Assembly: GCF_001425865.1 (NCBI RefSeq)
Contig: NZ_LMDS01000004.1
Coordinates: 375,515-439,514, forward strand
DNA length: 64,000 nt
Direction: 5' to 3'
Source: Rhizobacter sp. Root404
Lineage (GTDB): Bacteria; Pseudomonadota; Gammaproteobacteria; Burkholderiales; Burkholderiaceae_C
Shown here: in pieces, positions 53,822-61,386 of the stretch
Layout of the letters: every line of letters starts with the position of its first letter
Numbering within the stretch: position 1 is the first letter of the stretch
The notes under the pieces: model-generated
Database searches by the model: none
Told to the model about the DNA's origin: nothing
The model's input: the letters and a program-made list of their open reading frames with translations, nothing else
Translations under genes and position numbers: made by a program

Positions 53822-53845
53822 GTCGTGGTCTCCTGGCTGAACGCC

Positions 53846-53968
53846 GTTCCGAGATCTGGAACCGAGTTCTGAATTTCTGCTTGGCGAGAAAGGTCTCTTT
53901 TGCGACATCCGGGAGTCTTTCCACCGTCGTTTCGGTCATGCCCTCGAGCGGTTCTCCAGAGGTAGAAC
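53846..53968 (-). repeat. Cluster of GTTCY/RGAAC half-sites in the potA-type leader
   Basis: Inverted repeat GTTCC-N7-GGAAC lies at 53846-53862, followed three bases later by GTTCT (53866-53870). A second repeat, GTTCT-N8-AGAAC, lies at 53951-53968. All fall between the predicted transcription start (~53990) and the PotA start codon. A repressor bound here could block transcription. The IclR protein of the operon is the simplest candidate, but no known consensus was matched. Confidence 0.4.
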
Positions 53969-53996
53969 GCTGCTCGTCGACGACCTAATGACGGCC

Positions 53997-54025
53997 ATCA
54001 TAGGTATTCGGATAAGACGAAGCAA
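53997..54025 (-). promoter_or_regulatory. Sigma-70 promoter of the 16-gene operon
   Basis: On the minus strand -35 TTGCTT (54025-54020), a 17-base spacer and -10 TATGAT (54002-53997) can be read in an AT-rich island of a GC-rich genome. It is the only good match in the 360 bp before the first gene. Confidence 0.6.
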
Positions 54026-54131
54026 AACGAAAAATTGCTTTGCTCAGCATCGGATTTGCTGATTAAGTGCAAACCCGTACGCTCTCTTAGCTATGAAAAG
54101 CGGCTGTGAGGAACGTCACAGGCAGCGTTGC

Positions 54132-54152
54132 GCCGGCCCGATTCGGGCCGGC
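54132..54152. terminator. Perfect 9-bp GC hairpin after the thiol dioxygenase gene
   Basis: GCCGGCCCG-ATT-CGGGCCGGC is a perfect stem-loop 33 bp after the thiol dioxygenase stop, on the minus strand side. No U-tract follows in either direction. It probably helps end that transcript before the next operon begins. Confidence 0.5.
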
Positions 54153-54184
54153 TGAGTGGAGCGCACCGCTTGCGTGAGGGCGGG

Positions 54185-54763
54185 TCAGCGGGCGCTGACC
54201 GCAGGCTCGTTGGTGTAGCCCGAGACGAATTCCTTCGTCGTGCCGGTGTGCTCGTCGTAGACGTGGCGCCGGATGCGCCCGATGTTGCCGCCGTAGGCGT
54301 GGATGCTGATCGAAACCTGATCGGCGTACGCGTTCGAGACGCGGTGAATGTCCCCGATCGTCGGTGAGACGCGGTCGACATGGCGGGGCTCGAGCCGGTC
54401 CGCGCCAAGCGATCGCATGGGCCGGCCCTCGCCCTGCAACTCGAAGCGTTCGCCGATTTCGGCGCCGCGCAGCATGCCGATCAGCGCCCAGACGGTGTGG
54501 TCGTGAACCGGCGTCTTCTGCCCCGGGCCCCAGACGAAGCTGACGACCGAGAAGCGGTCCTGCGGATCGGCGTGCAGCAGGTACTGGCCGTAATACTGTG
54601 GGTGAGGCTGGGCAAACTCGCGCGGCAGCCAGTCGTCGGACGCGACGAGCTTGCCCAGGAGTTGGCTCCCTGCTTCGAGGATTCGCGGCTCGTCGTCCGT
54701 GCCCGCATCGAGCACGCGGGTCAGCCCGTCGATGAACTGCTGGAAGGCGATGGGGTGAGTCAT
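54185..54763 (-). CDS. Thiol dioxygenase, 3-mercaptopropionate dioxygenase-like
   Basis: A 192-residue cupin of the cysteine/3-mercaptopropionate dioxygenase family. The iron ligands are H87, H89 (VHDHTVW) and H140 (GDIHRVSN). The second-sphere triad Ser153-His155-Tyr157 (SIHAY) matches the S-H-Y triad of bacterial enzymes. The overall sequence strongly resembles Pseudomonas aeruginosa PA2602, an established 3-mercaptopropionate dioxygenase. The product would be 3-sulfinopropionate (or cysteine sulfinate if cysteine is accepted). Divergent from a LysR gene 79 bp away. Confidence 0.9.
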   Translation of the reverse strand: MTHPIAFQQFIDGLTRVLDAGTDDEPRILEAGSQLLGKLVASDDWLPREFAQPHPQYYGQYLLHADPQDRFSVVSFVWGPGQKTPVHDHTVWALIGMLRGAEIGERFELQGEGRPMRSLGADRLEPRHVDRVSPTIGDIHRVSNAYADQVSISIHAYGGNIGRIRRHVYDEHTGTTKEFVSGYTNEPAVSAR

Positions 54764-54842
54764 GTCGTTTCTCCTGTCATGGTGTGGCGACGGAAAATCC
54801 TAAGATACCGCCTATGGAAATGATGTCTGTTCGGAAGTCCTG

Positions 54843-55733
54843 ATGCTGATCCGTGCACTGCGTGCCTTTCTGGCCCTACACCGCTACGGCACCGTGGTCG
54901 CCGCCGCTGAGAAAGTGCACCTGTCGCAGGCCGCCGTCAGCGTGCAGCTCAAGAACATGGAGGAGGAGCTCGGAGTTGCGCTGTTCACGCGCACCAAGCG
55001 CTCGCTCGAGTTCACGCCCGCCGGCCACCAACTGGTGCGGCTTGCGGAACAGCTGATCTCGACCTACGAGCAGATGAAAGCGATCGGCGACAGCAGCGCC
55101 GTCGCCGGGGTGCTCTCCCTCGGCGTGATAAACAGCGCGCTGACTGGCGTGCTGCCCCGACTGCTGCGCAAGATGACCCTGGAGAACCCGAACTTGGAGG
55201 TGAAGGTTATCGCCGGCATCTCCGGCGACCTGGTGGCGCAGGTGGACGCCGGCACGCTCGACGCCGCGATCGTCACCCAGCCGCCCAAGCTGTTCCCGAC
55301 CAACTTGGCGGTGCACCACCTGTACTCGGAACCCTTCGTGCTGATCACGCCGCACGACATGGCGTACACCGACGTGCCGCGCACGCTGGCCTCGGGCGCG
55401 CCCTACATCGCGTTCGACCGCAGCACGTGGGCCGGCCAGCTGATCGACGAGTTCCGCGCCCGGCGCGGGGTGCAGACTCGACCGTCGATGGAGCTGAATT
55501 CGCTCGACGCGATCGCCGCGGTCGTGAGCCAGGGGTTGGGCATCTCGATCGTGCCGCTGATCCGCGGCGCCGGCTGGCACCGCAACCCGAGCCTTCGCAT
55601 CGTGCGGTTGCCGAATTTCGACCGCCCGGTCTCGCTGGTCGAACGCAAGCGCCACCTGCGATCTGCCCTGACCGCTACGCTGATTTCGTCGTTCGACGAG
55701 ATCCCGTCGGACGACGGCGAAGTGACCGACTGA
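54843..55733 (+). CDS. LysR-family regulator of thiol catabolism
   Basis: A 296-residue LysR protein with helix-turn-helix segments AFLALHRYGTVVAAAEKVHL and AAVSVQLKNMEEELG, followed by an effector domain. It is divergent from the dioxygenase gene and convergent with the desulfinase-like gene, sitting between the two predicted steps of one pathway. It is likely activated by a thiol or sulfinate intermediate. Confidence 0.9.
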   Translation: MLIRALRAFLALHRYGTVVAAAEKVHLSQAAVSVQLKNMEEELGVALFTRTKRSLEFTPAGHQLVRLAEQLISTYEQMKAIGDSSAVAGVLSLGVINSALTGVLPRLLRKMTLENPNLEVKVIAGISGDLVAQVDAGTLDAAIVTQPPKLFPTNLAVHHLYSEPFVLITPHDMAYTDVPRTLASGAPYIAFDRSTWAGQLIDEFRARRGVQTRPSMELNSLDAIAAVVSQGLGISIVPLIRGAGWHRNPSLRIVRLPNFDRPVSLVERKRHLRSALTATLISSFDEIPSDDGEVTD

Positions 55734-55754
55734 GAGCGTGCGCACAAACGGCCT

Positions 55755-56942
55755 TCAGCCACCCATCGGGTGCTGCAGGTAGCCGTCGCGCGTCTGCGGC
55801 AGGCGCTGGCCGAGGAGCTTGCTCGCGACCTGCGTGCGCAGCACCTGCGCGGTGCCGCCGGAGATCGTGAACATGCGCGCGTCGCGCACCATGCGTTCGA
55901 GCGGGCGGTCGCGGCCGTAGCCAGCCGAGCCGTGCACCTGGAGCGCGTCGTTGGTGACCTTCAGCGCAGTGTCCGACGCCAGCACCTTGGCCTGCGCGGC
56001 GGCCTGCATGTCGGGGAACTCGGTGCCGCTGACGGCGGCGCGCCAGATCATCGCGCGCGAGGCCTCGAGCTGGATCGACATGTCGGCCAGCATCCACTGG
56101 ATGCCCTGGAACTCGGCGATCGGCCGGCCGAACTGGCGCCGCGCCTTGGCGTAGTCGATCGCCAACTCGAACGCGCCCTGCGCGATGCCGAGCGCCACGG
56201 TCGCTGCGCCCACGCGCTGCGCGTTGTACGCGTTCATCAGGCCGGCGAAGCCGCGGTCGGCACCGCCGGGCGGGCAGACCATCATCGTGGCCGGCACCTC
56301 CACGTTCTCGAACGTGACGTGGCCCTCGGGCACGCCGCGGATGCCCATCGCGTACAGGCGGCGAATCGTCATGCCGGGCACGTTCGGGCCGACGACGATG
56401 AAGCCGGCGATGCCGCGGTCGACACCGCCGTCCATCACTCGCGCGAAAATGAAGTGCAGCCGCGACACGCCGGCCCCGGTGATCCAGTGTTTGACGCCGT
56501 TGATGACGTAGGTGTCGCCGTGGCGGACCGCGGTGGTCTGCATGTCGGTGGCGGCGCTGCCGGCCTCGGGCTCGGTGATGCAGATGGCCGGCTTGTCGCC
56601 GTCGAGCACGAGCCCGGCGGCCAGACGCTTCTGCACCTCGGAGCCGTATTTCATGATCGCCCCGATCGCGCCCATGTTGCACTCGACCATGATCCGGCCC
56701 GATGCCGCGCAGACCTTCGAGAACTCCTCGATCGCGAGCACCGCGTCGAAGTAGCTGGCGCCCTGCCCGCCGTATTCGACGGGCATCGTCATGCCCATGA
56801 AGCCGTTGGCACGCAGCGCATTCACTGTGTGCCAGGGGTACGTTTCGGTTCGATCCACTTCCGCCGCAAGTGGACGCATTGACTCCACTGCAAGGTCACG
56901 CGCACGCGCCTGCAAAGCAATTTGTGATCGAGTCAATGTCAT
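55755..56942 (-). CDS. Acyl-CoA dehydrogenase-fold protein, probable 3-sulfinopropionyl-CoA desulfinase
   Basis: A 395-residue acyl-CoA dehydrogenase-superfamily protein. It resembles the 3-sulfinopropionyl-CoA desulfinase (Acd) of Advenella mimigardefordensis DPN7 and Variovorax paradoxus TBEA6. The sulfinate-binding Arg of that enzyme (Arg84) falls on R83 here in AASGR, and its Gln246, at the position occupied by the catalytic base in dehydrogenases, falls on Q242 in AYNAQRVG. The segments MGAIGAIMKYGSE and LPQTRDGYL are also shared. It would release sulfite and give propionyl-CoA, without an external electron acceptor. ATG 56942 has GGAG 6 bases upstream. Confidence 0.85.
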   Translation of the reverse strand: MTLTRSQIALQARARDLAVESMRPLAAEVDRTETYPWHTVNALRANGFMGMTMPVEYGGQGASYFDAVLAIEEFSKVCAASGRIMVECNMGAIGAIMKYGSEVQKRLAAGLVLDGDKPAICITEPEAGSAATDMQTTAVRHGDTYVINGVKHWITGAGVSRLHFIFARVMDGGVDRGIAGFIVVGPNVPGMTIRRLYAMGIRGVPEGHVTFENVEVPATMMVCPPGGADRGFAGLMNAYNAQRVGAATVALGIAQGAFELAIDYAKARRQFGRPIAEFQGIQWMLADMSIQLEASRAMIWRAAVSGTEFPDMQAAAQAKVLASDTALKVTNDALQVHGSAGYGRDRPLERMVRDARMFTISGGTAQVLRTQVASKLLGQRLPQTRDGYLQHPMGG

Positions 56943-57249
56943 CGCTGCTCCGTTGAATACGGTGCCATTCTTGTCCATCGGTTTTCACATGACAAACGAA
57001 TGTTATGAGCCCTGACGTTCGGCTTTCTTGATACTGAACCGCAGTTTGCAGTTCCGCCGGCGGTCCAGATGCTGCTGTTCACTTCACATCACCGCCTTTT
57101 CACACCAGGCGAATCTAAGAGGTGTAGAGGCGCTCAAGCGACCGCAGTGCAGCGGTTGCTGCCAGTCGATCCTGGCAGACCATAAGCAGACTTCTATCGC
57201 CTTGCAGTCATTGCAGCTAGCGGCGCGGAAGCGGCCGGCACTGCCTCAA
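56943..57249. other. Intergenic, nothing recognised
   Basis: About 300 bp upstream of the desulfinase-like gene. Contains its promoter region and the 15-mer (57149-57163) shared with 12930-12944. No gene was recognised. Confidence 0.4.
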
Positions 57250-57503
57250 TCAAAACTGATGCCTTGAAGCCTTGGCAAGACGGTCAGTACGCACCCGGTC
57301 AGGGCGTCGCCATGTGGCCACTAAGTGCGGTTCGTCAAGCCACGTGTCGAGGTTGTCCCAGTCGTCGCCCATAGCCCAGCGAAGGGCTGACAGCTTCCCG
57401 CTGACCATCTCCCACTCGAAGTCGTCGTAAGGGCCGATGTTGTCAGGGCCAGCCCTTTCTCGGCCTTCTTCGCCGCCTTGAGTGCACCCTTACCCTTGCT
57501 CAT
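57250..57503 (-). pseudogene. Small conserved hypothetical protein, frameshifted
   Basis: From ATG 57503 the frame reads MSKGKGALKAAKKAEKG. After a shift of frame near 57435 a protein-like stretch continues NIGPYDDFEWEMVSGKLSAL, then RWAMGDDWDNLDTWLDEP, and reaches a stop at 57250. The second stretch resembles short uncharacterised proteins ending GKLSALRWVLGDEWD seen in proteobacteria. The shift may be real or a sequencing error. No function is known. Confidence 0.45.
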
Positions 57504-57589
57504 GCGTAGGCACGTCAATGGAGCTGAAGGATGGACAATCTCGGGACACTGCGGTGACCTTTGTCGCCGCGAACCAAGATGAGTTCCGA

Positions 57590-58732
57590 ATGACCACCAC
57601 CGCACCGACCGCAGGATTGCAGCTCCGTTCACTCGTCAAGCCCAGCGGAGAACTGGAACTGTCCCTCCAGACCGTCACGCTGTCGCCGCCAGGCCAGGAT
57701 GAGGTGATGGTCCGCATCGAGGCGTCGCCGATCAATCCGTCCGACATCGGACTGCTGTTCGGCGCCGCCGACATCAGTTCGGCCCGCCGGTCCGGAACCC
57801 CTGCGGAACCGATCCTCACCGCACCCATCGCCGAAGCGGCGATGGGCAGCATGGCTGGCCGACTGAACGTGTCGCTGCCGGTCGGCAACGAAGGCGCCGG
57901 CGTGGTCGTGGCAGCGGGTGCATCGGCCGACGCACGGGCGCTGCTTGGCAAGACCGTGGCCGTGCTCGGCGGCGCGATGTACGCACAGTACCGGGTGCTG
58001 CCCGCCGACCAGTGCCTTGTTCTTCCACCCGACGCAACGCCTGCCGAGGGCGCCTCCTGTTTTGTCAATCCACTCACGGCGCTGGGCATGGTCGAGACGA
58101 TGCGACGCGAAGGTCACACTGCGCTGGTGCACACCGCGGCGGCGTCCAACCTCGGCCAGATGCTGAACCGCATCTGCCAGCAAGACGGCATCGCGTTGGT
58201 GAACATCGTCCGCAAGCCCGATCAGGTGGCGGTGCTCAAGTCGATCGGCGCGCAGTACGTGTGCGACAGCAGCTCGGCCAGCTTCTTGCAGGACCTCACC
58301 GAGGCACTCATTGCCACCGGCGCGACGCTGGCGTTCGACGCCACGGGCGGCGGCAAGCTGGCCGGGCAGATACTGGGGTGCATGGAGGCCGCGTTGAACA
58401 GGACCGCCAAGGCGTACAGCCGCTACGGATCGACGACGCACAAGCAGGTCTATCTCTATGGCGGTCTCGACACGCGCCCCACCGAGTTCATCCGCAACTT
58501 CGGCATGGCCTGGGGCATGGGAGGCTGGTTGCTGTTCCCGTTCCTGCAAAAGATCGGTCCCCAGGCCGCGCTCACGCTGAAGCAACGCGTCGCTGCCGAG
58601 CTCAAGACGACCTTCGCCAGCCACTACGCCGGCGAGCTGTCAATGGCCGAAGCCTTGCAGCCGGAATGGATCGCTGTGTATGGACAACGCGCCACGGGTG
58701 CGAAGTACCTGATCAATCCGCACAGACGTTGA
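57590..58732 (+). CDS. Zinc-type alcohol dehydrogenase/quinone oxidoreductase-like protein (MDR)
   Basis: A 380-residue MDR-superfamily protein. The N-terminal GroES-like part includes VMVRIEASPINPSDIGLLFG and VGNEGAGVV. The Rossmann half starts near ALVHTAAASNLGQMLNRI, with the AAxxxG-type NADPH motif of quinone oxidoreductases. Zinc-ligand cysteines of true alcohol dehydrogenases are not evident. ATG 57590 begins the family N-terminus; an open frame of 36 codons precedes it without similarity. Not obviously linked to neighbours. Confidence 0.88.
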   Translation: MTTTAPTAGLQLRSLVKPSGELELSLQTVTLSPPGQDEVMVRIEASPINPSDIGLLFGAADISSARRSGTPAEPILTAPIAEAAMGSMAGRLNVSLPVGNEGAGVVVAAGASADARALLGKTVAVLGGAMYAQYRVLPADQCLVLPPDATPAEGASCFVNPLTALGMVETMRREGHTALVHTAAASNLGQMLNRICQQDGIALVNIVRKPDQVAVLKSIGAQYVCDSSSASFLQDLTEALIATGATLAFDATGGGKLAGQILGCMEAALNRTAKAYSRYGSTTHKQVYLYGGLDTRPTEFIRNFGMAWGMGGWLLFPFLQKIGPQAALTLKQRVAAELKTTFASHYAGELSMAEALQPEWIAVYGQRATGAKYLINPHRR

Positions 58733-58891
58733 CTTGAGCGCCGACGGCAAGGCGATGCAGCCAGCGGCGGTATCGTGTCCTGCGCAGCGTTGTCCATGGA
58801 GACGGCGTCGAAGGCGACGGAGGTAGCGTCCACTTGCCGCGATCTGCATATAAGCAACGCGAGTCGGCATGCCAAGGCGGGAGCCCCGGCC

Positions 58892-59233
58892 TCATTTCGT
58901 GGTCTCAATGGCCGTGACCGCAATGACGCCATCGACCCGCTCCGCCGTGAACTTGACCTTGTCTCCTTCCTTGAGGCCATCGAGAAGCTTCGGCTCGGCG
59001 GCCTTGAAGACCATGGTCATCGCGGGCATGTCCAGGTTCTTCAGCGGGCCGTGACGCAGCGTAACTTTGCCTTGCCCTTTGTCGACCTTACGGACCTCCC
59101 CCTCGCTCTGAAGCGCGACCGCAGCAGCAGGATGATGTGCCGCGTGGTCGGCGCCAGACGCCGCGGAGATCTGCGCATGGGCGGTCAGCGCGGTCGCGAG
59201 AACCGCTGCGGCGATGATATGGATGAGCTTCAT
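58892..59233 (-). CDS. Exported CusF-like copper-binding protein
   Basis: A 113-residue periplasmic protein. The signal peptide ends at LTAHA. The domain EGEVRKVDKGQGKVTLRHGP and DMPAMTMVF carries the His and two Met copper ligands of CusF; the CusF tryptophan is replaced by Met (DMPAMTM). It would pass Cu(I)/Ag(I) to an efflux system, which is not in the window. It follows the DUF411 relic by 11 bp. Confidence 0.85.
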   Translation of the reverse strand: MKLIHIIAAAVLATALTAHAQISAASGADHAAHHPAAAVALQSEGEVRKVDKGQGKVTLRHGPLKNLDMPAMTMVFKAAEPKLLDGLKEGDKVKFTAERVDGVIAVTAIETTK

Positions 59234-59244
59234 GTCGGACTCTC

Positions 59245-59465
59245 TCAGAGTTTCGGGTAGTGGGCGAAGACGGTTTCTCGACCGCTTCTGTCGATTAGGA
59301 ACACGTCGTGGGCAGGCACGTGACCCTCCACGACATGGCCATTGACGACGCCGGTGTGGCGCTCTTGAACACTTCCACCAGCGGCAACGCGGTCGCTGCG
59401 AGGGACGGCAGAGCGGCAATCGAAGCGCCCACAGCGGAGACGGTCAGAAAGTGGCGGCGCTTCAT
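59245..59465 (-). pseudogene. DUF411 copper-site protein with internal deletion
   Basis: The N-terminal part is a signal peptide (FLTVSAVGASIAALPSLAAT) plus the DUF411 start LVEVFKSA. The next residues should include the CGCCG copper motif and ~55 residues. Instead the frame shifts at ~59357 straight into HTGVVNGHVVEGHVPAHDVF, the second conserved block, and ends at 59245. The motif region has been deleted. ATG 59465 overlaps the cupredoxin stop (ATGA). Confidence 0.7.
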
Positions 59466-59950
59466 TTCACAACCACCTTCCCGACCATACCCGCCTCGAA
59501 GTGGCCGGGCTGCAGGCACGCGAACTGGAATTCGCCCGGCTTGGTGAACTGCCAGACGATTTCGCCAGCTTTACCAGGCTTCACGTGAACCATGTTGGCG
59601 TCGGCATGCTCCATCTCCGGGAACTTCTTCATCAGCTTCGCATGCTCAGCAATGGCTCCCTTGGTGCCGAGGACCATCTCATGCAGGACCTTGCCGTCGT
59701 TGTGCAACAGGAACTTCACCGTCTCGCCTCGCCTGACGGTGACGTCGGACGGTATGAAGCGCATGGCGTCGGTCATGTCGACCTTGATGGTCTTGGTGAC
59801 CTGCTTCGGATTGCCTTCCTGTCCGAAGTCAGTGAGGTCGACCTTGTGCGCGTCGAACTTGCGAGGTGCTGCGCGCTCTTCGTTGCCGTGCGCGAACGCG
59901 CCGCCCACGCCAACCGTGAACGCGGCGAAGACTATGGATTTCAGGTTCAT
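59462..59950 (-). CDS. Exported cupredoxin
   Basis: A 162-residue cupredoxin with signal peptide (ending AFA) and a C-terminal type-1 copper site. The ligands are a His in KVLHEMVLG, then Cys, His and Met in FACLQPGHFEAGM. The His-rich N-terminus of the mature part suits metal scavenging. ATG 59950; a GTG just before it is also possible. It belongs with the DUF411 and CusF-like genes on one transcript and should carry copper or electrons in the periplasm. Confidence 0.88.
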   Translation of the reverse strand: MNLKSIVFAAFTVGVGGAFAHGNEERAAPRKFDAHKVDLTDFGQEGNPKQVTKTIKVDMTDAMRFIPSDVTVRRGETVKFLLHNDGKVLHEMVLGTKGAIAEHAKLMKKFPEMEHADANMVHVKPGKAGEIVWQFTKPGEFQFACLQPGHFEAGMVGKVVVK

Positions 59951-60062
59951 CACGAATCTCTCTCAAACTCATCTTGCGCACCGCGGACGCAAAGCCAGCG
60001 GCGGATTTCCCGTGCGATGGGCGCACGAGCCGGTACGGCCTCTCAGAGGAGGCCTGCTGGGG

Positions 60063-60452
60063 TCAGATGGGTCGTGGAGGACGTTCCAGTCCGTCCGACT
60101 GGAAGGCAGGGATGCGCGTCGTGAGCGCGGGGAAGGTGACCAAGGACGTCAGACCGGGCTCGCCCAAGGATGGCACCGTGCCGAGGATGGATGCCATGCA
60201 GCAGCCGCTCGCGCAAAAGTGGCAGGTGGCTGGGTGGTCAGCCGAGCTGCTGTCGGCGTCCGGTTCCACCTCGCTCGCGTGATGATGCGCCAACGAGCGG
60301 TCAGCATGCAGGCCGTGGTCGTCGTGCTCAGCGGACACGGCGCCGGTCAAGGTTCCTTCAATGTCCGGACACAGCATGGTCGCCGCCACCGCGCCCCGGA
60401 CGGGAAGCAGGATGGAAAGCAAGACCAGAATGATGATTCGGAGGTGTTTCAC
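60063..60452 (-). CDS. DUF2946-like exported protein
   Basis: A 129-residue protein with signal peptide (IIILVLLSILLPVRGAVA), a His-rich middle (HDDHGLHADRSLAHHHA), a Cys cluster CHFCASGCC and the ending FQSDGLERPPR. This resembles DUF2946 proteins that sit beside metal-resistance genes. GTG start at 60452. A metal-binding role is inferred from its residues and neighbours. A short GC stem (60037-60054) separates it from the cupredoxin gene. Confidence 0.65.
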   Translation of the reverse strand: MKHLRIIILVLLSILLPVRGAVAATMLCPDIEGTLTGAVSAEHDDHGLHADRSLAHHHASEVEPDADSSSADHPATCHFCASGCCMASILGTVPSLGEPGLTSLVTFPALTTRIPAFQSDGLERPPRPI

Positions 60453-60518
60453 GTTCAGTGATTGTCGGGCAGATGCTCGGTCCGCGCAGGTCAGCGGCGA
60501 GACTGAGACCGAACGCGC

Positions 60519-60549
60519 TTGACCTTCTCATGGTGGGAAGGTCGACAGT
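60519..60549 (+). promoter_or_regulatory. CueR/MerR-type metal-responsive promoter
   Basis: -35 TTGACC (60519-60524), a 19-base spacer and -10 GACAGT (60544-60549). Within the spacer is the dyad GACCTTC-N9-GAAGGTC (60521-60543). A long 19-base spacer with this dyad is the hallmark of CueR-regulated copper promoters (E. coli copA and cueO). It drives the HMA chaperone gene, whose start is 31 bp after the -10. No cueR gene is in the window. Confidence 0.8.
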
Positions 60550-60579
60550 TCTTCCATCGAATACCAACTGGAGAGCTGA

Positions 60580-60837
60580 ATGGTCACATTCGAAGTCAAA
60601 GACATGACCTGCGGGCATTGTGCCGGCGCCATCATCAAAGCGGTCGCATTCGTGGACCCGGATGCCAAGGTAACCGTGGATTTGGCAGCGCATCGCGTGC
60701 ACGTGGAAGCGGGTGCGGCAACGACGGCCGTCCTGGGCGATGCCATCTCGGTGGCCGGGTACACGCCTGTCCCCGTCGCGGTCGCAGCAGCCCAGTCCGC
60801 AGCTGCGGCGCCACGCAAGGGATGCTGCTGCGGCTGA
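60580..60837 (+). CDS. HMA-domain copper chaperone (CopZ-like)
   Basis: An 85-residue heavy-metal-associated domain protein. The metal motif MTCGHC lies at 9-14, and the rest of the fold is DPDAKVTVDLAAHRVHVE. It ends with an extra GCCCG cysteine tail, unlike standard CopZ. It delivers Cu(I) in the cytoplasm. It is preceded by a CueR-type promoter, and GGAGAG lies before the ATG. Confidence 0.88.
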   Translation: MVTFEVKDMTCGHCAGAIIKAVAFVDPDAKVTVDLAAHRVHVEAGAATTAVLGDAISVAGYTPVPVAVAAAQSAAAAPRKGCCCG

Positions 60838-60874
60838 GCGGCGGACTCGCCTCAACCGGCGGACGCGGGGCGGG

Positions 60875-61204
60875 TCAGCCTGCCATCCGTGCGCACTCAT
60901 CGGCGCACTTCAGGCAAGCCTTGGCGCAGGCCTGACAGTGGTCCATCTGGTGCTTGCCGCACTCCGCGGCACAGGCCCGGCAGACTTGCGCACACAGCTG
61001 GCAAAGCTGCTTGGCGAAAGCGCTCCCTCGTGCGATAGCGCCGGCCGCTGTTCTGCACAGCGCTGCGCAGTCCATGTCCAGCGCGATGCATCGCGCCATC
61101 ATCTTGACATCCTGCTCCTGCAGACATGCCGTCGAGCAATGGTCACATGCGTCCGCACACGCGTTGCACGCATCCAGGCAGGCTTGATTGACTGAGTTGG
61201 TCAT
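60875..61204 (-). CDS. Cys-rich four-helix-bundle copper storage protein (Csp-like)
   Basis: A 109-residue protein with 19 cysteines spaced CxxxC/CxxC along predicted helices, as in Csp copper storage proteins. The helices include SVNQACLDACNACADACDHC and LCQLCAQVCRACAAECGKH. No signal peptide is seen, so it resembles the cytosolic Csp3 type, which binds many Cu(I) ions inside the bundle. It is convergent with the copper chaperone gene. Confidence 0.9.
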   Translation of the reverse strand: MTNSVNQACLDACNACADACDHCSTACLQEQDVKMMARCIALDMDCAALCRTAAGAIARGSAFAKQLCQLCAQVCRACAAECGKHQMDHCQACAKACLKCADECARMAG

Positions 61205-61386
61205 GCTGTCTCCATTCGACGTTGAGAGTGCTCAACATTCGCAGGGACCAGCGCGGCGCGCAATCAGCCAGTTCCTACAACTCGGCGCCCCGTTGGCTGG
61301 GCCAGCGGACGAGGCCCTCTTGACGCACATCAACAGTTACGTCTCCCTCGCCGCGCATCCTTCTCGGGAACCACCTGGAGAAGAAG

